This document shows positions 54,055 through 64,000 of a stretch of DNA of 64,000 bases, piece after piece. The stretch comes from Rachicladosporium sp. CCFEE 5018. Its lineage: Eukaryota; Ascomycota; Dothideomycetes; Cladosporiales; Cladosporiaceae. The stretch lies in the NCBI GenBank assembly GCA_002077045.2, contig KZ111147.1:848037-912036 (forward strand), written 5' to 3'. Within the stretch, counting starts at the first letter, position 1. Every line of letters starts with the position of its first letter. Under the pieces are notes generated by a model. It ran no database searches. It was not told where the DNA came from and worked only from the letters and a program-made list of their open reading frames with translations. The translations under genes and the position numbers were made by a program.

Positions 54055-56241
54055 TCATGGATACCTCTCCCGCCACCCCTGGCCATTGCTCGCGCTCGCA
54101 CTCCCACTCGCACTACCGCTAGCACCCGATCCATTGTAGGGCAATCTCAGCCCTCCATTCGCTTGCTGTCCACTAGCGCTCCCACGCCCAGGATTCCAAG
54201 CAGGCCTGAATCCCATGGCCGGAGGCGTCGTCTGATCCGCAAACCCATTGTACGCCTCACTATCCTGCCTCCCTGGACTAGCGCTAGGTCTCGGTGGCGC
54301 ACCGAAGGCCGTGGAGCTAGGACTGGGTCCGCCGAAAGTCCCGGGTTGCGCGGGGGGCGACATGGACATGTCGACGTTGAATCCGGTAGGCGTGCGGGGT
54401 GGCTGGGGTGGCGCATGGAAGGAGGAGGTAGACGTAGATCGTTGCGCGGGCTCAGCGGGGCGCTGCGCGAAGATCGAGGGTCGTGGCAGTTCTGGAGTTG
54501 GAGCGGAAGTGGCGTACGATCGTGAGCTTAGTAGCGGCGCCGAATTGCTCGTCTGGACCCGCTTGGCAGGTCGAGGCGGCTCATCTTCGTCCGATAGTGT
54601 GAGGTCGATCACAGCCGATGGTCTCTTCTGCCCCGCGACTCGCTGGGCAGAGGCAACAGACTGGGCGACGCTTGGCTCACGAGACGACAGTGGCGGGGTG
54701 TTTAGATTTGGCTGACCGAACGGTGGCTCGCCCCAGCTGGTCGGAAAGTTGGGTTTCGCGGTTGGTCCATTTGGGGTGTCGTCCAAGTTTATGATCGAAT
54801 CATCGTCGAAGTCATCATCGTATGATGCTCGCTTTTCGCCACGTGCTTGATTACTCTTCCCCTTGTCTTCGTCGTCTTCTTCCACCCGCCAGGTGCCGTC
54901 TGGCTCAATGGTGACTTGCTCGATGGATGACGCCGTGGTTGATAAGATCTCCTCAAAGTACTTGTCCACGCACAAGCTCTCGAAGCTGACCATCTTGCTG
55001 CAGATTGGGCAGCTCCAGGTCGGTGCTTGCTCCTGCAGTAGCATGAAGTACCCTCCATCAAAGCACTGATTGTGATGACACACTGTCGAGCGAATGGGTA
55101 TCCTGATCCGCGTCGTCAACACAGGATCCTTGAGCGACATCTTCGAACTCATCGCCGCGATGTCAGGGTCAGCATTCGCCTGCTTCATCTCATCAATAAC
55201 CTTCTGCTTCGATATCACTCTTGCGGTCCTAATGCGTTGTGTGAGTTCCTCGGCAGTCCGAGATTTGACCAGATGTACCGTGAAGGCGTAGCGTTTTGAA
55301 GTCAGTGCATAGCATATAGACAGCTGATTTCCATACCCTGCCACCTTGCGCACCCAGTCGGTGATGTCTGCAGGCTTCGTTGAACCAGGCTTGTTTTTCA
55401 GCCCCTTTGAAGTTGCCCTTAACATCATCGCTGTTGAGCTTCACCTCAAGCTGGTTCGGGAAGGCGATGTCGAGGCGTGACCAGGCGGCTATGTCGGATG
55501 TTTGACCGCAGTAGATGAGTAGTCTCATGCTGGAGTCTTCCTTCAGTCGCCGAGCTTGCTCGTCTGACAGCGTAATATTCACGCGAACAGTGTGTCGGTT
55601 CTGCGGCATCTCTGCACCTGCTTCAGCATCTCGTAAGTGGGTCACTAGAAGGGGTGAAGGAAATGGCGTATCTACCTGGAAGATCTTGCTGTCTGAGTAT
55701 GACGTCTTGGAACTCGTAGAATGGACTGGCCTTGAACTCCACTGTCCAGTCGTCAGTGCGCTCTCGTACATGTAAACGATCATACTTCACTCACTCCGTG
55801 CTGCTGGTGGTCTTGCGCCACCAGGCGCCATGCCGTGCGATGCGCTGGTGGTCGATGTGGAAGCTCCAGGTGGCGGAGCAGCACCCTGATTTCTGACGCG
55901 GTAGTACAGCTTATCCAGTCCAACGGGGTCGCCCTTCTGCACGAAGCTGTCCGCCACTGCATACACAGAATGTCAGCCCATGGTCCGATATACCTGTGGT
56001 GAAGTCGGATCGCAATCTGAGATCGCGACCAGTTGCCTGATGACTACCCCACATCTTCCCATTCAATCGGGAGGGATATCGCCTTACCATCGATCACTCG
56101 TTGCTGCAGTATGGCCTTTGTCCCCGATACTTGCTGGCCATAGGCTTTGCAAATGTCCTTCAATATGGGGTTGAGCAGCTGTTTGATGTGGGCCTCTACG
56201 CTGCGCCTTTTCTCAATCATCTGATGTCCCCCGGACGCCAT
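54055..56241 (-). CDS. SIZ1: SIZ/PIAS-type SUMO E3 ligase (third copy, same frameshift)
   Basis: Exons are 56241-56088, 55956-55795, 55741-55676 and 55617-54055. Same SAP, PINIT, SP-RING and disordered tail as 7339-9525, and the same extra base at the C run 55402-55405. Shared by all block copies, which could mean one consensus error propagated or a real allele. Confidence 0.8.
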
Positions 56242-57097
56242 GCTCTTGTTCGCGCGCAAGGCGCAGTATAGGTGGTGGTGTCGTCAGTCGTGGAAGATGG
56301 CGGTTGGCTTTCGATTGCGGAGATGTTTGTGTCGCTGCGGTGACTTGGTGTTGGCTAAAACCCTATTTGCACAACGATTCCTTCGCCGGTGATATCACGA
56401 GGAAGGCACGACTGAGGGTGTGGGTTGGTGAGTGATGCGGCAGTAGTGAGGATGCACGGCAAGGCTTTCTTGTGCACATGCTCACGTTGTCTGCTCAGCG
56501 CGAAGTCCCAGCAGCCTCAGCACAGCATATACCTTATACATGAAAGCATGTGAAAGCACGATGCGCCTGCTGTTTGCACCTGCCGCGTCGTCTACACTAT
56601 ATCATGATCCGTGACTTCACAATCGACGGCTGCAGTCCAGACCTCGCCAAGGCATGATGTTGGAAGATCGAGGTGCATAATCGTTATCGAGCTAGCGCGT
56701 CCCATTCGATCGGGTCTTTGCCTTCTTTGCCTGACAGCTCACCTGCGCATTCGCAAGATGCATTTTGGTCTAAGCTGCAGCAATTCTTTGTCTCACGAAT
56801 TATCACACATTATGTACCGCAAGCTCGCCTACAATCGCAAAATCAGAAGGGTATCGCGCTCTCTGTGATATACCACTCCAGCCACCTCTTCCATCTCCAA
56901 CGCTTTGACTACGCACACCCCTTTTAGTTCTATGCCAGATCCTGTCATATATCATCCAGTACCCTCGGTTCCGACCTGCCCCATCCTGTACAATCTGAGG
57001 CCCATTCAAGTTCCGAACCCGTGGAAAACCACCAGATACGTGCCACCTTAGTACCGTCGCCCATGCGATTCGAGAATCCAGTCCCAGCAGCCCTTCA
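56242..57097. other. Intergenic region upstream of SIZ/PIAS (third copy)
   Basis: Same as 9526-10381. No gene seen. Confidence 0.5.
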
Positions 57098-60000
57098 TCA
57101 ACTCTCGTTAGCCTTCCTCTGCATCCTACGCATAGCCTCCCGATGCGCCTCATGCAGCGCTCCACTCCTCATAGCTCTGTCCATTCCCCGCTCCCTCCTG
57201 TCCCTCTCCTCTCGCTTCTTCGCTTCCCTCATCTCGGCAACTCGCCTGTCTTCGAGAAGCTGCAACCGCGCTTGCTCCTCGGCTATGTGCGCCTGCTGTA
57301 CTTGTTGCGGCGACTGAGCGGGCTGTAGCGAGGACCGCCATTGCGACAGGCGTGCGGACTGCTTTATGGGGTTGACCGAGGTATGGCGGCTGGGCTGGTG
57401 GGAGTCGTAGATGACGGAGGAGTGCGGGTGGATGTTCGATGCAGACGTGGTGCGTTGTGGTGAGAGCGGGTTGGAAGTTCGGCGGACTGCGGAGCGGCGT
57501 TGGTTCAAAGTCAAATCATCTTCGTTTGTAGGGGAGGCGACACGACCAAGGAGATCTGGTGTCGGACCGCGGGAGAGTGCGGGCTCGGAAGGTGTCGTGA
57601 TGTTGACGTGGGGGGACGAGCCGAGGACGTTGAAGGATGTCGAAGTCGTGCGACGGACAAGGCGCTCGTTGCGTTGTTCCAGGAGGTTAGCGCTGCTCAT
57701 TGCTGAAGGCGAGCGCGGGACGTTGTGCGGGTCATTTGCTGCAAGAAGGTCTTCAGCTATAGGCGACTCAATCACAGGCTGGTTGTGTAGTGGAGCGGAG
57801 CTGTTGCGCATGCTGAGGCCGGCGAGCTTCGAGCCGCGCGAGAGGCTGGCTGAGCTGCCGTGGCGATCGATGGACATCTGCGAGTCGCTGCGATTAAAGG
57901 CGTAGACCGGCGTAATGCTTTGCGAAGATGAGGCTCGCGACATGCTCGGCATGTACTTGTTCAGCTTACTCGGCTTCCTCCCTAGTGTCTCCGAATCCTT
58001 GCGTGCAAGCGTCGGTGGCGGTACTGGTACGGCCGTCGACTGCTGGAGATCCTTTACATCCACAGGTCTGGCAACTTCCACTGGCGCACTGTGATCGACT
58101 TGTACACCAGGCTGATCTTGCTCTGGTGCTTCTTCAATCTCAGGCGTGTCGGCATCAGCGATGTGCTTCGCCCACTCGTTTGTACGGTAGGTCATTGCGA
58201 TCTTCGAGAACTTCGGAGGTAGTTCATCTACTGCGCTTGCCGATACTGATGCCTTATCCGATCCGACTGCCAATATCGGCTCCTTTGCGTCGGACCCATG
58301 TGGTGCAACTAGTGACTGCTTGCGTGGCCGCGGGACTGCCATGTCGACCGGTGAGATGGGGCCGTCAAGGGCCGTAGGAGGGCGTTCGAGTGCCTCGTCA
58401 TCGTCGTCCTCCTCTAAAGCTTCACCGGCGTCCGCACGCCAAGACGATCGTCTCGAGTGGTCATCACGCTCAGCTGAGTGAGCTGGCATCAATCCTTCCG
58501 AATCGAAAGCAACGCCATTCAGTGAGGGCACCTTTGATTGGCGGTAAGTTGACAGCGCGTCCAGATCTGGTCGATCGTCCGCAGTCGCAGCTATTGAGGA
58601 CGCTCGGTCAGCATCTCGCGCATCAGGTGCAGTGCGATTGTGCTCGATGAGCCTCTGGAGAGACAGCGGCTGCACGACGGGCGCACCAGCCTCGGACGTC
58701 GCTGTGGCTTTTTCTTCTACTGCTCTCGATCTGACCGATCCTTCGGCCTCGCCTACAGGCTCTCCGTCGGTCTCATTAGGAAGTCGGAATGGCAGTGGCA
58801 CCACCAAAGGCGCTCCTGGTGCGAATCCGGCTGTCGAAGAATTGGCGGTAAATGCATGGTCGTGGGTCGCTACAGACGCGATGCTGTTGCGCTTGGTCGA
58901 GTGTTGGGAAACCATCCCGTCCCCTTCACCAATCAGACCATCTCGCGACTCGCCAGCGGGTCGCTGTACATGTGCACTGCCACTCTGACGAAGTCCAGCG
59001 ATGCCTGATAGCCGCTTACTGAATCGATTGGACTGCCTCCGCGGCACATCGGCCATCTCAATCGCATCGACATCGGTCTCGCCGTTCTTGTCGCAGGTCA
59101 CAACGGACGACCCTACACCGGAGTCTGTGTTTGCGCGTGCTACCGATTTCTCGCCGTACACCGCCTCCCACTCCCTCCTGTCTCGCTCATTGTTGGTTTC
59201 GACTTCACGGCCAACAGCGTGCTCGAGCTCGTCTCGACTCTCCTCATCACGCATCCGCTCGAGCTCTCGCTTGCTCCGGTGCTCCTTGACGACTTTCCAG
59301 ATTCTGAATTGTGACATCAAGCCGAAGAGGAAGACAACTATGGTACACGCTATCTCTACCCGTATACCACGTGTGATGGGGTATGTATTTGTGTTCAGCG
59401 GAAATTCGGAGTCGTTAAGATCTGTAACGGGTCAGCTGCCTGTACTACTGTCTCACTCATCTGCACTTACTCCACAGGTATAGCCAGAATTCCTTCAGTC
59501 CAGCTCGGCTGAAGCAGTCCACTCCCAGTATTGTGATCATGGCTCCAGCGAATGCCGTGCAAGCTATCAGGCCATACGTCCGAGTGTACTGCGAGAACGA
59601 CAGGGAGAAGCAGACCAGGCAAAGAACGCCAATTAGTATGCCACGTCCAGCGGTAGATTGGATGATTCCACCAGGCGTGAGCACGAGCAGCCACATTGCC
59701 AGGCAGAACCCTCCAAGTAGACAACCCAGCCCGTCGGTGATCTCTTTGAAAACCACTGACACTGATCCCAAGATCACACCCGTCAACAGCGCAGCGACAA
59801 AGTAGGCGCCCTGCACTGCATCGCTCACTGGCGGGTTCATAACATATATGATCAGGACTGTAACCGCCAGACTGGCCAGCAGGGCCGTAGAGAGGAAGAC
59901 CTGGAGCCAGTCATGCTTGATGCCGATCAAGCAGAGCGCCACACCAGCCAAGATCAGGAAAGCTCCTGCGAGTCCTATAGCTGGCGTGATCTTCGGCTCG

Positions 60001-60401
60001 ATGGGCAATTGGTCTCCAGCCGCAGTGGTCGCGTTCGCCGCCACGGCATCTGTGGGTGTTGCGGTCGATGCCGATGATGCAAGCGATGTCGACTGGAACA
60101 GCGCGCTCGAGCTAGCGATATCGCTTGCAGTGCTCGGCGCCGAAGTCGAAATAGCATCGCCGGTCGATCGCGCGCTCGACGAAGCTGCGCTTGCTGCACT
60201 CGAGTCTGTAGCTGAGGAGCCGCTACTCTGCGAACTCGGTTGGGTAGAAGTGCCTCCGGTCGTCGTCTGCGTTGCGGATTGTGTCGATGTCGCATCTACG
60301 TTTGTTGTACCCTGCCGCCGTTGCCAGACTTCCTTGCCTGTGATGCCCTGCGCGCATAGTACCGCAGTGACTAGAGTCGTGGTGACATTCGAGAGCCGCA
60401 T
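57098..60401 (-). CDS. DUF4203 membrane protein (third full copy)
   Basis: Exon 1 is 60401-59471, the intron is 59470-59422, and exon 2 is 59421-57098, giving 1084 aa. Same protein as 10382-13685 except Trp to Arg at residue 2 (MRLSNV). The change lies before the hydrophobic core of the signal peptide and adds a positive charge, so it should not harm secretion. In this contig the next gene is version B of NADH kinase, the same neighbour as in contig 3. Confidence 0.85.
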
Positions 60402-61524
60402 GTTGCGCGCCTATGAAACGTCGTGCCGCGTGTGTAGACAGGACCGAGAAACGCCTCTTCTTTCACCCGCATCACAGATCCTTGAGCTATCGCATCAACT
60501 CCAATCAAACTCGATTTCGGAGATTTCCCCAGTCAATCCGTAATGTCCAAAGAAGCCGACAGAAGTCAAGGAAGATGCATGTGAGGGAGGGTACGGAAGG
60601 AACGCGTTCGTGGTCTGACCGACAGATCAACCTTACCATTATCGACATGCCACTGCCGGCGCCCATGCGCGCGCAGAGGGCTGGGTTCACGCGCCGTTGG
60701 ACCACCAACCGCGTCCTGCGGGTATACCATCGGAGAAGGGTCCTGACGACCAACCACACAGCACAACGGTGCATGCACGAACTCAAAGCAAAGCACCCCA
60801 GAAGTCAAATAACTTTCCGAGCGTCGCGAGATTGCACCGCGCAATTCGCGCAACACGCATTGCCCTCTGCCCGCGGTGGTGGAGCCACTGGTCGGGAGTC
60901 ACAGTCTGTTTCGAGAATGTTGTCAGCATTGGGCTTCTTTGGTCCCTTTGTTAATCTCAGTATCCGAGGACCAAGCGCCTGCGTGCCGGCAAATCACTCG
61001 GACGAATTCTCCGAAGGTGATGTGATAGGCTGTGCATGCACCTGCATCCGAGATCTTCGAACGCGGAGTTGAGGTTGGCTGCAGCTCATCCTTTGTGCGC
61101 CGCATGAGCGAACTCGTAGTATTCTCTGGCTATGAATCTCTCGAGTACACACCATCATCATCCTCGTATAAGGCGAATGGTTTCTGTTGCACGAGTCGCC
61201 CATCTGCCCCTGATGTCGCGATGCCAGCCACCCGTGAAAACGGTTCGCCTGGCAATAGCGTGATCAAGCGAGATGAAGTGTTGTTAGGCTCGAAAACGGC
61301 GAACTGGGTGCCGAGCGGCCCGGACTCCACTGGCTGCTTTCAGGGCTGGCAGGCTGGGCAAGTCAACTGTACATGTATCCTGCCATTGTTGAGGCCAATA
61401 CGGTATGCCACGAACACGTCACCAGAATAAGTGACGTGGACGACCAACAGAGTCAATGTGATATTGATGTGATCAGAAGAGTGCTGTGACTTGTCGCGGC
61501 GGGATTGTATCGCTAGAAACAGTG
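60402..61524. other. Intergenic region upstream of DUF4203 gene (version B)
   Basis: Counterpart of 21355-22475. Identical block up to 60530, then diverging. No gene called. Confidence 0.55.
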
Positions 61525-62908
61525 CTACCCATGTTCGCCAAATGGGTAGTTAAACTTCAGCAACGAGTTCAATCCTCCGACCCAATGGTCATCTCCATCC
61601 ACCGCTCCACCACTTCTGACGATAGATGGCACACCGCCAACCCAATCCCTCGATCCAGGCGCTCCAGCAGTCCGCACTTCCTCTCCAACAACCCTGACTT
61701 CCATTCCTGCTCTCAGTCCCTGTTTTCGCCTCACGCCGTCGATCGACACTTCGACTTCCTTTGAACGGTTCTCGGAGTCGATGCGGAGTGTGATCGGGGT
61801 GTTTGCAGGTAATACGAGGGGCCTGAAGGAGAGCGATCGTGGGCAGATAGGCGTAAGAAGGATGCTGGAGACGAGAGGGTGGACTATCGACCCGCCGCTA
61901 GAAAGTGAGTAGGCTGTGCTCCCTGTGGGTGTACTGACGAGAAAGCCATCTGCAATCGCTGTTGTCAGGACCTTCTGCTGCGGTCCGGATCCAATGAGGA
62001 TTGTGATGTGTGCGAGATGTGGCAATGCACCTCGATGTAGCAGCACTTCATTGAGGGCGAAGATGTCTTCACATCTGCTGTCCTGGTGCGCAAACGGTGG
62101 TTCGTGAGGCATTCGCTCGCCTTCGGTGGAGAATATGCCAACGCGCAGACGGTCGCGCAAGAGGATGCGAGAGCTGCGCGCTTTTCCCATAGTCTTGCCG
62201 CGGATAGATGACCAGCCAGCATTGTCTACAGCTCTCGGCCCACTGCCACTGTCGCTGACCTCTGACTTGGCATCCGATCCAGGTGATAGAGGCGATGGTG
62301 CACCAGACACGTAGACCTCTCGGAAAGCCCGCTTGTACTCGCTGAACTTCCACTCTCCCAGAAAGCCGAGTGTGCCCATACTGAAAGACAGAACAGGCGG
62401 CACACTCTTCACCGTAGCGAACAGTGAGGCAGCATGCAGGATCGTACCGTCTCCGCCCAACGTACTTGTCAAGTCTATTTTGTCATTGTAGTGTGTATTG
62501 CAGTCCGGCTGCGGCGCGTATATATCAAAGCCCAGCTCGCTTTCGATCTCGCTTGCCACCGTAGGCTCAAAGCACAACGACACGTCCGGGTAGGCGGAGT
62601 GTATGTGACTCGCGTACTCAATCAGTGCGGCACGTACAGGCGTGTCATCCGTCTTCGGGACCAGGAGGACATTGCGTGGTGGGCTGGGCCACTGCAGGGC
62701 GAGCAGATCATGACTGCTAGTTTCTGACGCCCTGTCAGCTTCCAATCATTCCACTAGTGCACGCTGTCTTCCTACCTCTGAACCCAGGATTGAGACGTGG
62801 TGGCAGTTCCGCCAAACTGCGGACCTCACGTCTTCGGACTGTGCTGGTAAAGCATCGCGTCGCTATCGCTGGCTGTATGCTGCGCAAGCATCGCCATACG
62901 CGTGTCAT
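61525..62908 (-). CDS. POS5: Mitochondrial NAD(H) kinase (POS5 type), version B
   Basis: Exon 1 is 62908-62776 and exon 2 is 62738-61525, giving 448 aa, the same structure as version A. The same 37-nt candidate intron is conserved, although its sequence differs at two bases; the same in-frame acceptor is used. LGGDGTILHA, FLGEWKF and TPTGSTAYSLSSGG are unchanged. Differences cluster in the loop after GAPSPL (SPGSDAKSEVSDSGSGPRAV here) and in a few residues of the presequence. Both versions look functional. Divergent partner of the acyltransferase at 63299. Confidence 0.85.
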
Positions 62909-63298
62909 GCTCCCATCGTAAGGTCGCACAATGTTGATGAGATGGACATCGAGTGATGATGATTGACGAAACACTGCACATACGGAAGCCGGAGTTAACG
63001 GAGTGATCTGATGCGAGATCCTCCAAGATCGACGTCAGTGCCAACAACACCAGGCGGCCAGTGTCAGCAGGCGCGAAATAGACTTCGCTTCTAGGAGCAA
63101 GATCAAATGGCTCTATCGACTTCCAGCATCAAACAAAGTCTGGGACGAATTCACCAGACGGTGAGCAAAAATCGTCCACTTGCTTACTCACCAAGCACTA
63201 CCTTGCCTGCTGATCGTCCGCGGTGCATGAATTTGGCGTCTGCCTGAAGGAACTTCTGGACCGGATCGCACCGGGTACCCGGAGCTGAGCAATACAAG
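62909..63298. promoter_or_regulatory. Shared divergent promoter region (version B)
   Basis: 390 nt, counterpart of 23860-24245, with substitutions and small indels. No specific site recognised. Confidence 0.45.
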
Positions 63299-64000
63299 AT
63301 GCCTCAAATGAATACCGAAGGTCAGAGGCTTCGCTTCCCTCCACCAAAGGTCAAGTTGGACATCCCGAACGGAACTGGGAACCCACCTCGACCAGACTCA
63401 GCACACCCCATGGGCCCTCCACAATATGGCTTGCCGATGCAGGCTTTACGAATCTTCCTCTTTGGTCTTTACTTCTTCGGCTCAGCGATCTGCATACACG
63501 GCGGCCAGATACTGGGATGGCCACTCTACCTCTTCAGCGCAGATTGGTATTACGCCTACATGGCGCTTACGAAACAGTACTTCGGCCTCTTGATTACGAC
63601 AATGACCCAGTGGTGGAGTCCGACGCTTGTCAGAGTCAGCGGCGACAAGTCCGTAGCAGGGCAGCTCCATCAGGCAGCAGACGGCTCGCTACGTGTAGAC
63701 TTCCCTGAAAGACTCGTGCTGATCTCGAATCATCAACTTTACACGGACTGGCTGTACCTCTGGTGGACGTCCTACACTAACATGCCACCCGTTCACGGGC
63801 ATGTCTATATCATTCTGAAGCAGAGCCTGAAGTGGGTGCCCATCATTGGCCCTGCGATGCAGTTCTACAGCTTCGTCTTCATGGCACGGAAGTGGGATCA
63901 AGATCAGGCCCGCCTCCGATATCGCTTAGGAAAATTGGACACACGCCACTCTGGGCCGCTCTCAGGATCTCACGGTGGATCACAGTACGATCCAATGTGG
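63299..64000 (+). CDS. Lysophospholipid acyltransferase (PlsC family), version B, 3' end beyond window
   Basis: The first 234 codons of the gene described at 24246-25535; the frame is open to the window end with no indel relative to version A. Motif I NHQLYTDW is intact. Motif III lies just past the end. Most changes are at third codon positions; amino-acid changes include Gln to Arg and Pro to Ser in the Pro-rich N-terminus, Phe to Tyr in SADWYYAY, and Ile to Val in the last hydrophobic stretch. This fits purifying selection on both versions. Confidence 0.88.
   Translation, partial: MPQMNTEGQRLRFPPPKVKLDIPNGTGNPPRPDSAHPMGPPQYGLPMQALRIFLFGLYFFGSAICIHGGQILGWPLYLFSADWYYAYMALTKQYFGLLITTMTQWWSPTLVRVSGDKSVAGQLHQAADGSLRVDFPERLVLISNHQLYTDWLYLWWTSYTNMPPVHGHVYIILKQSLKWVPIIGPAMQFYSFVFMARKWDQDQARLRYRLGKLDTRHSGPLSGSHGGSQYDPMW

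Larger units (their letters stand above)
52962..60530. repeat. 7,569-bp repeated block, copy in contig 4
   Basis: Same block as 6246-13814 (offset 46716). Differences noted relative to that copy: G at 60398 (Trp to Arg at residue 2 of DUF4203) and G at 60430; none seen elsewhere in the parts compared. It continues to the right into the diverged version B of the NADH kinase locus, showing that contigs 3 and 4 share one block but have different right flanks. Confidence 0.95.
60531..64000. repeat. Diverged homologous segment, version B
   Basis: Collinear with 21484-24949. The first substitution falls four bases after the block end (agtC against agtT). The first 250 nt or so carry few changes; the spacer around 60790-61450 carries many, with small indels; coding parts are more conserved and stay in frame. 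This is the pattern of homologous chromosomes or homeologues, not of a recent tandem duplication. Confidence 0.9.

Noticed and set aside
1..64000. tRNA, rRNA, snoRNA or CRISPR features
   Set aside because: I looked for tRNA T-loop motifs, box C/D motifs in the long introns and regularly spaced repeats, and found none convincing. A covariance-model scan would settle the RNA part.

Overview
This window is nuclear DNA of a filamentous ascomycete, most likely a dothideomycete black yeast or relative. Genes are compact and separated by 0.3-1.4 kb. Introns are short (mostly 49-69 nt) with GTRNGT-type donors and YAG acceptors. The gene set is typical of Pezizomycotina: ERG3, a SIZ/PIAS SUMO ligase, a DUF4203 membrane protein, mitochondrial NADH kinase, LYS9, GDP-mannose transporter, HSF1, ORC6 and an FAD hydroxylase. 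Two diverged versions of one locus (21484-24949 and 60531-64000) lie on the same scaffold. That points to a highly heterozygous or hybrid diploid; Hortaea werneckii is a known organism of this kind, but naming it is inference.

The window is a scaffold of four contigs joined by three 100-N gaps (1303-1402, 13815-13914, 52862-52961). Contig 1 (1-1302) is the 5' part of a DUF4203 gene. Contig 2 (1403-13814) carries a 5'-truncated fungal transcription factor, an LLP/YBL028C-like nucleolar protein, a Cys-rich coiled-coil protein, ERG3, a SIZ/PIAS gene and the DUF4203 gene. Contig 3 (13915-52861) begins with the same 7,569-bp block (5' ERG3, SIZ/PIAS, DUF4203). It then runs through NADH kinase, a lysophospholipid acyltransferase, two kinase-like genes, derlin, LYS9, an RS-rich protein, GDP-mannose transporter, PLP1/TXNDC9, a membrane protein, a divergent pair of small Myb-like proteins, seryl-tRNA synthetase, a nuclear protein, HSF1, ORC6, an FAD monooxygenase, an Ohr/OsmC peroxidase and the C-terminus of a MINDY-like deubiquitinase. 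Contig 4 (52962-64000) repeats the block and continues into diverged copies of NADH kinase and acyltransferase.

The three full block copies start and stop at the same bases next to gaps, and they are nearly identical. The simplest reading is that one collapsed segment was placed at several contig ends, not a real triplication. The true local order is then probably ERG3 - SIZ - DUF4203 - NADH kinase - acyltransferase in two haplotypes. All block copies share a one-base frameshift in the PINIT domain of the SIZ/PIAS gene.

Most genes are housekeeping functions: sterol, lysine and phospholipid metabolism, glycosylation, ER quality control, translation, replication and stress response. I see no gene cluster, CRISPR array, transposon or other novel multi-gene system. 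The most useful observations are the haplotype/assembly structure, the SIZ frameshift, two adjacent non-RD kinase-like genes, and several uncharacterised fungal proteins with clear architecture. Exon limits below were set by reading splice sites and checking that the reading frame and family motifs continue across each junction.
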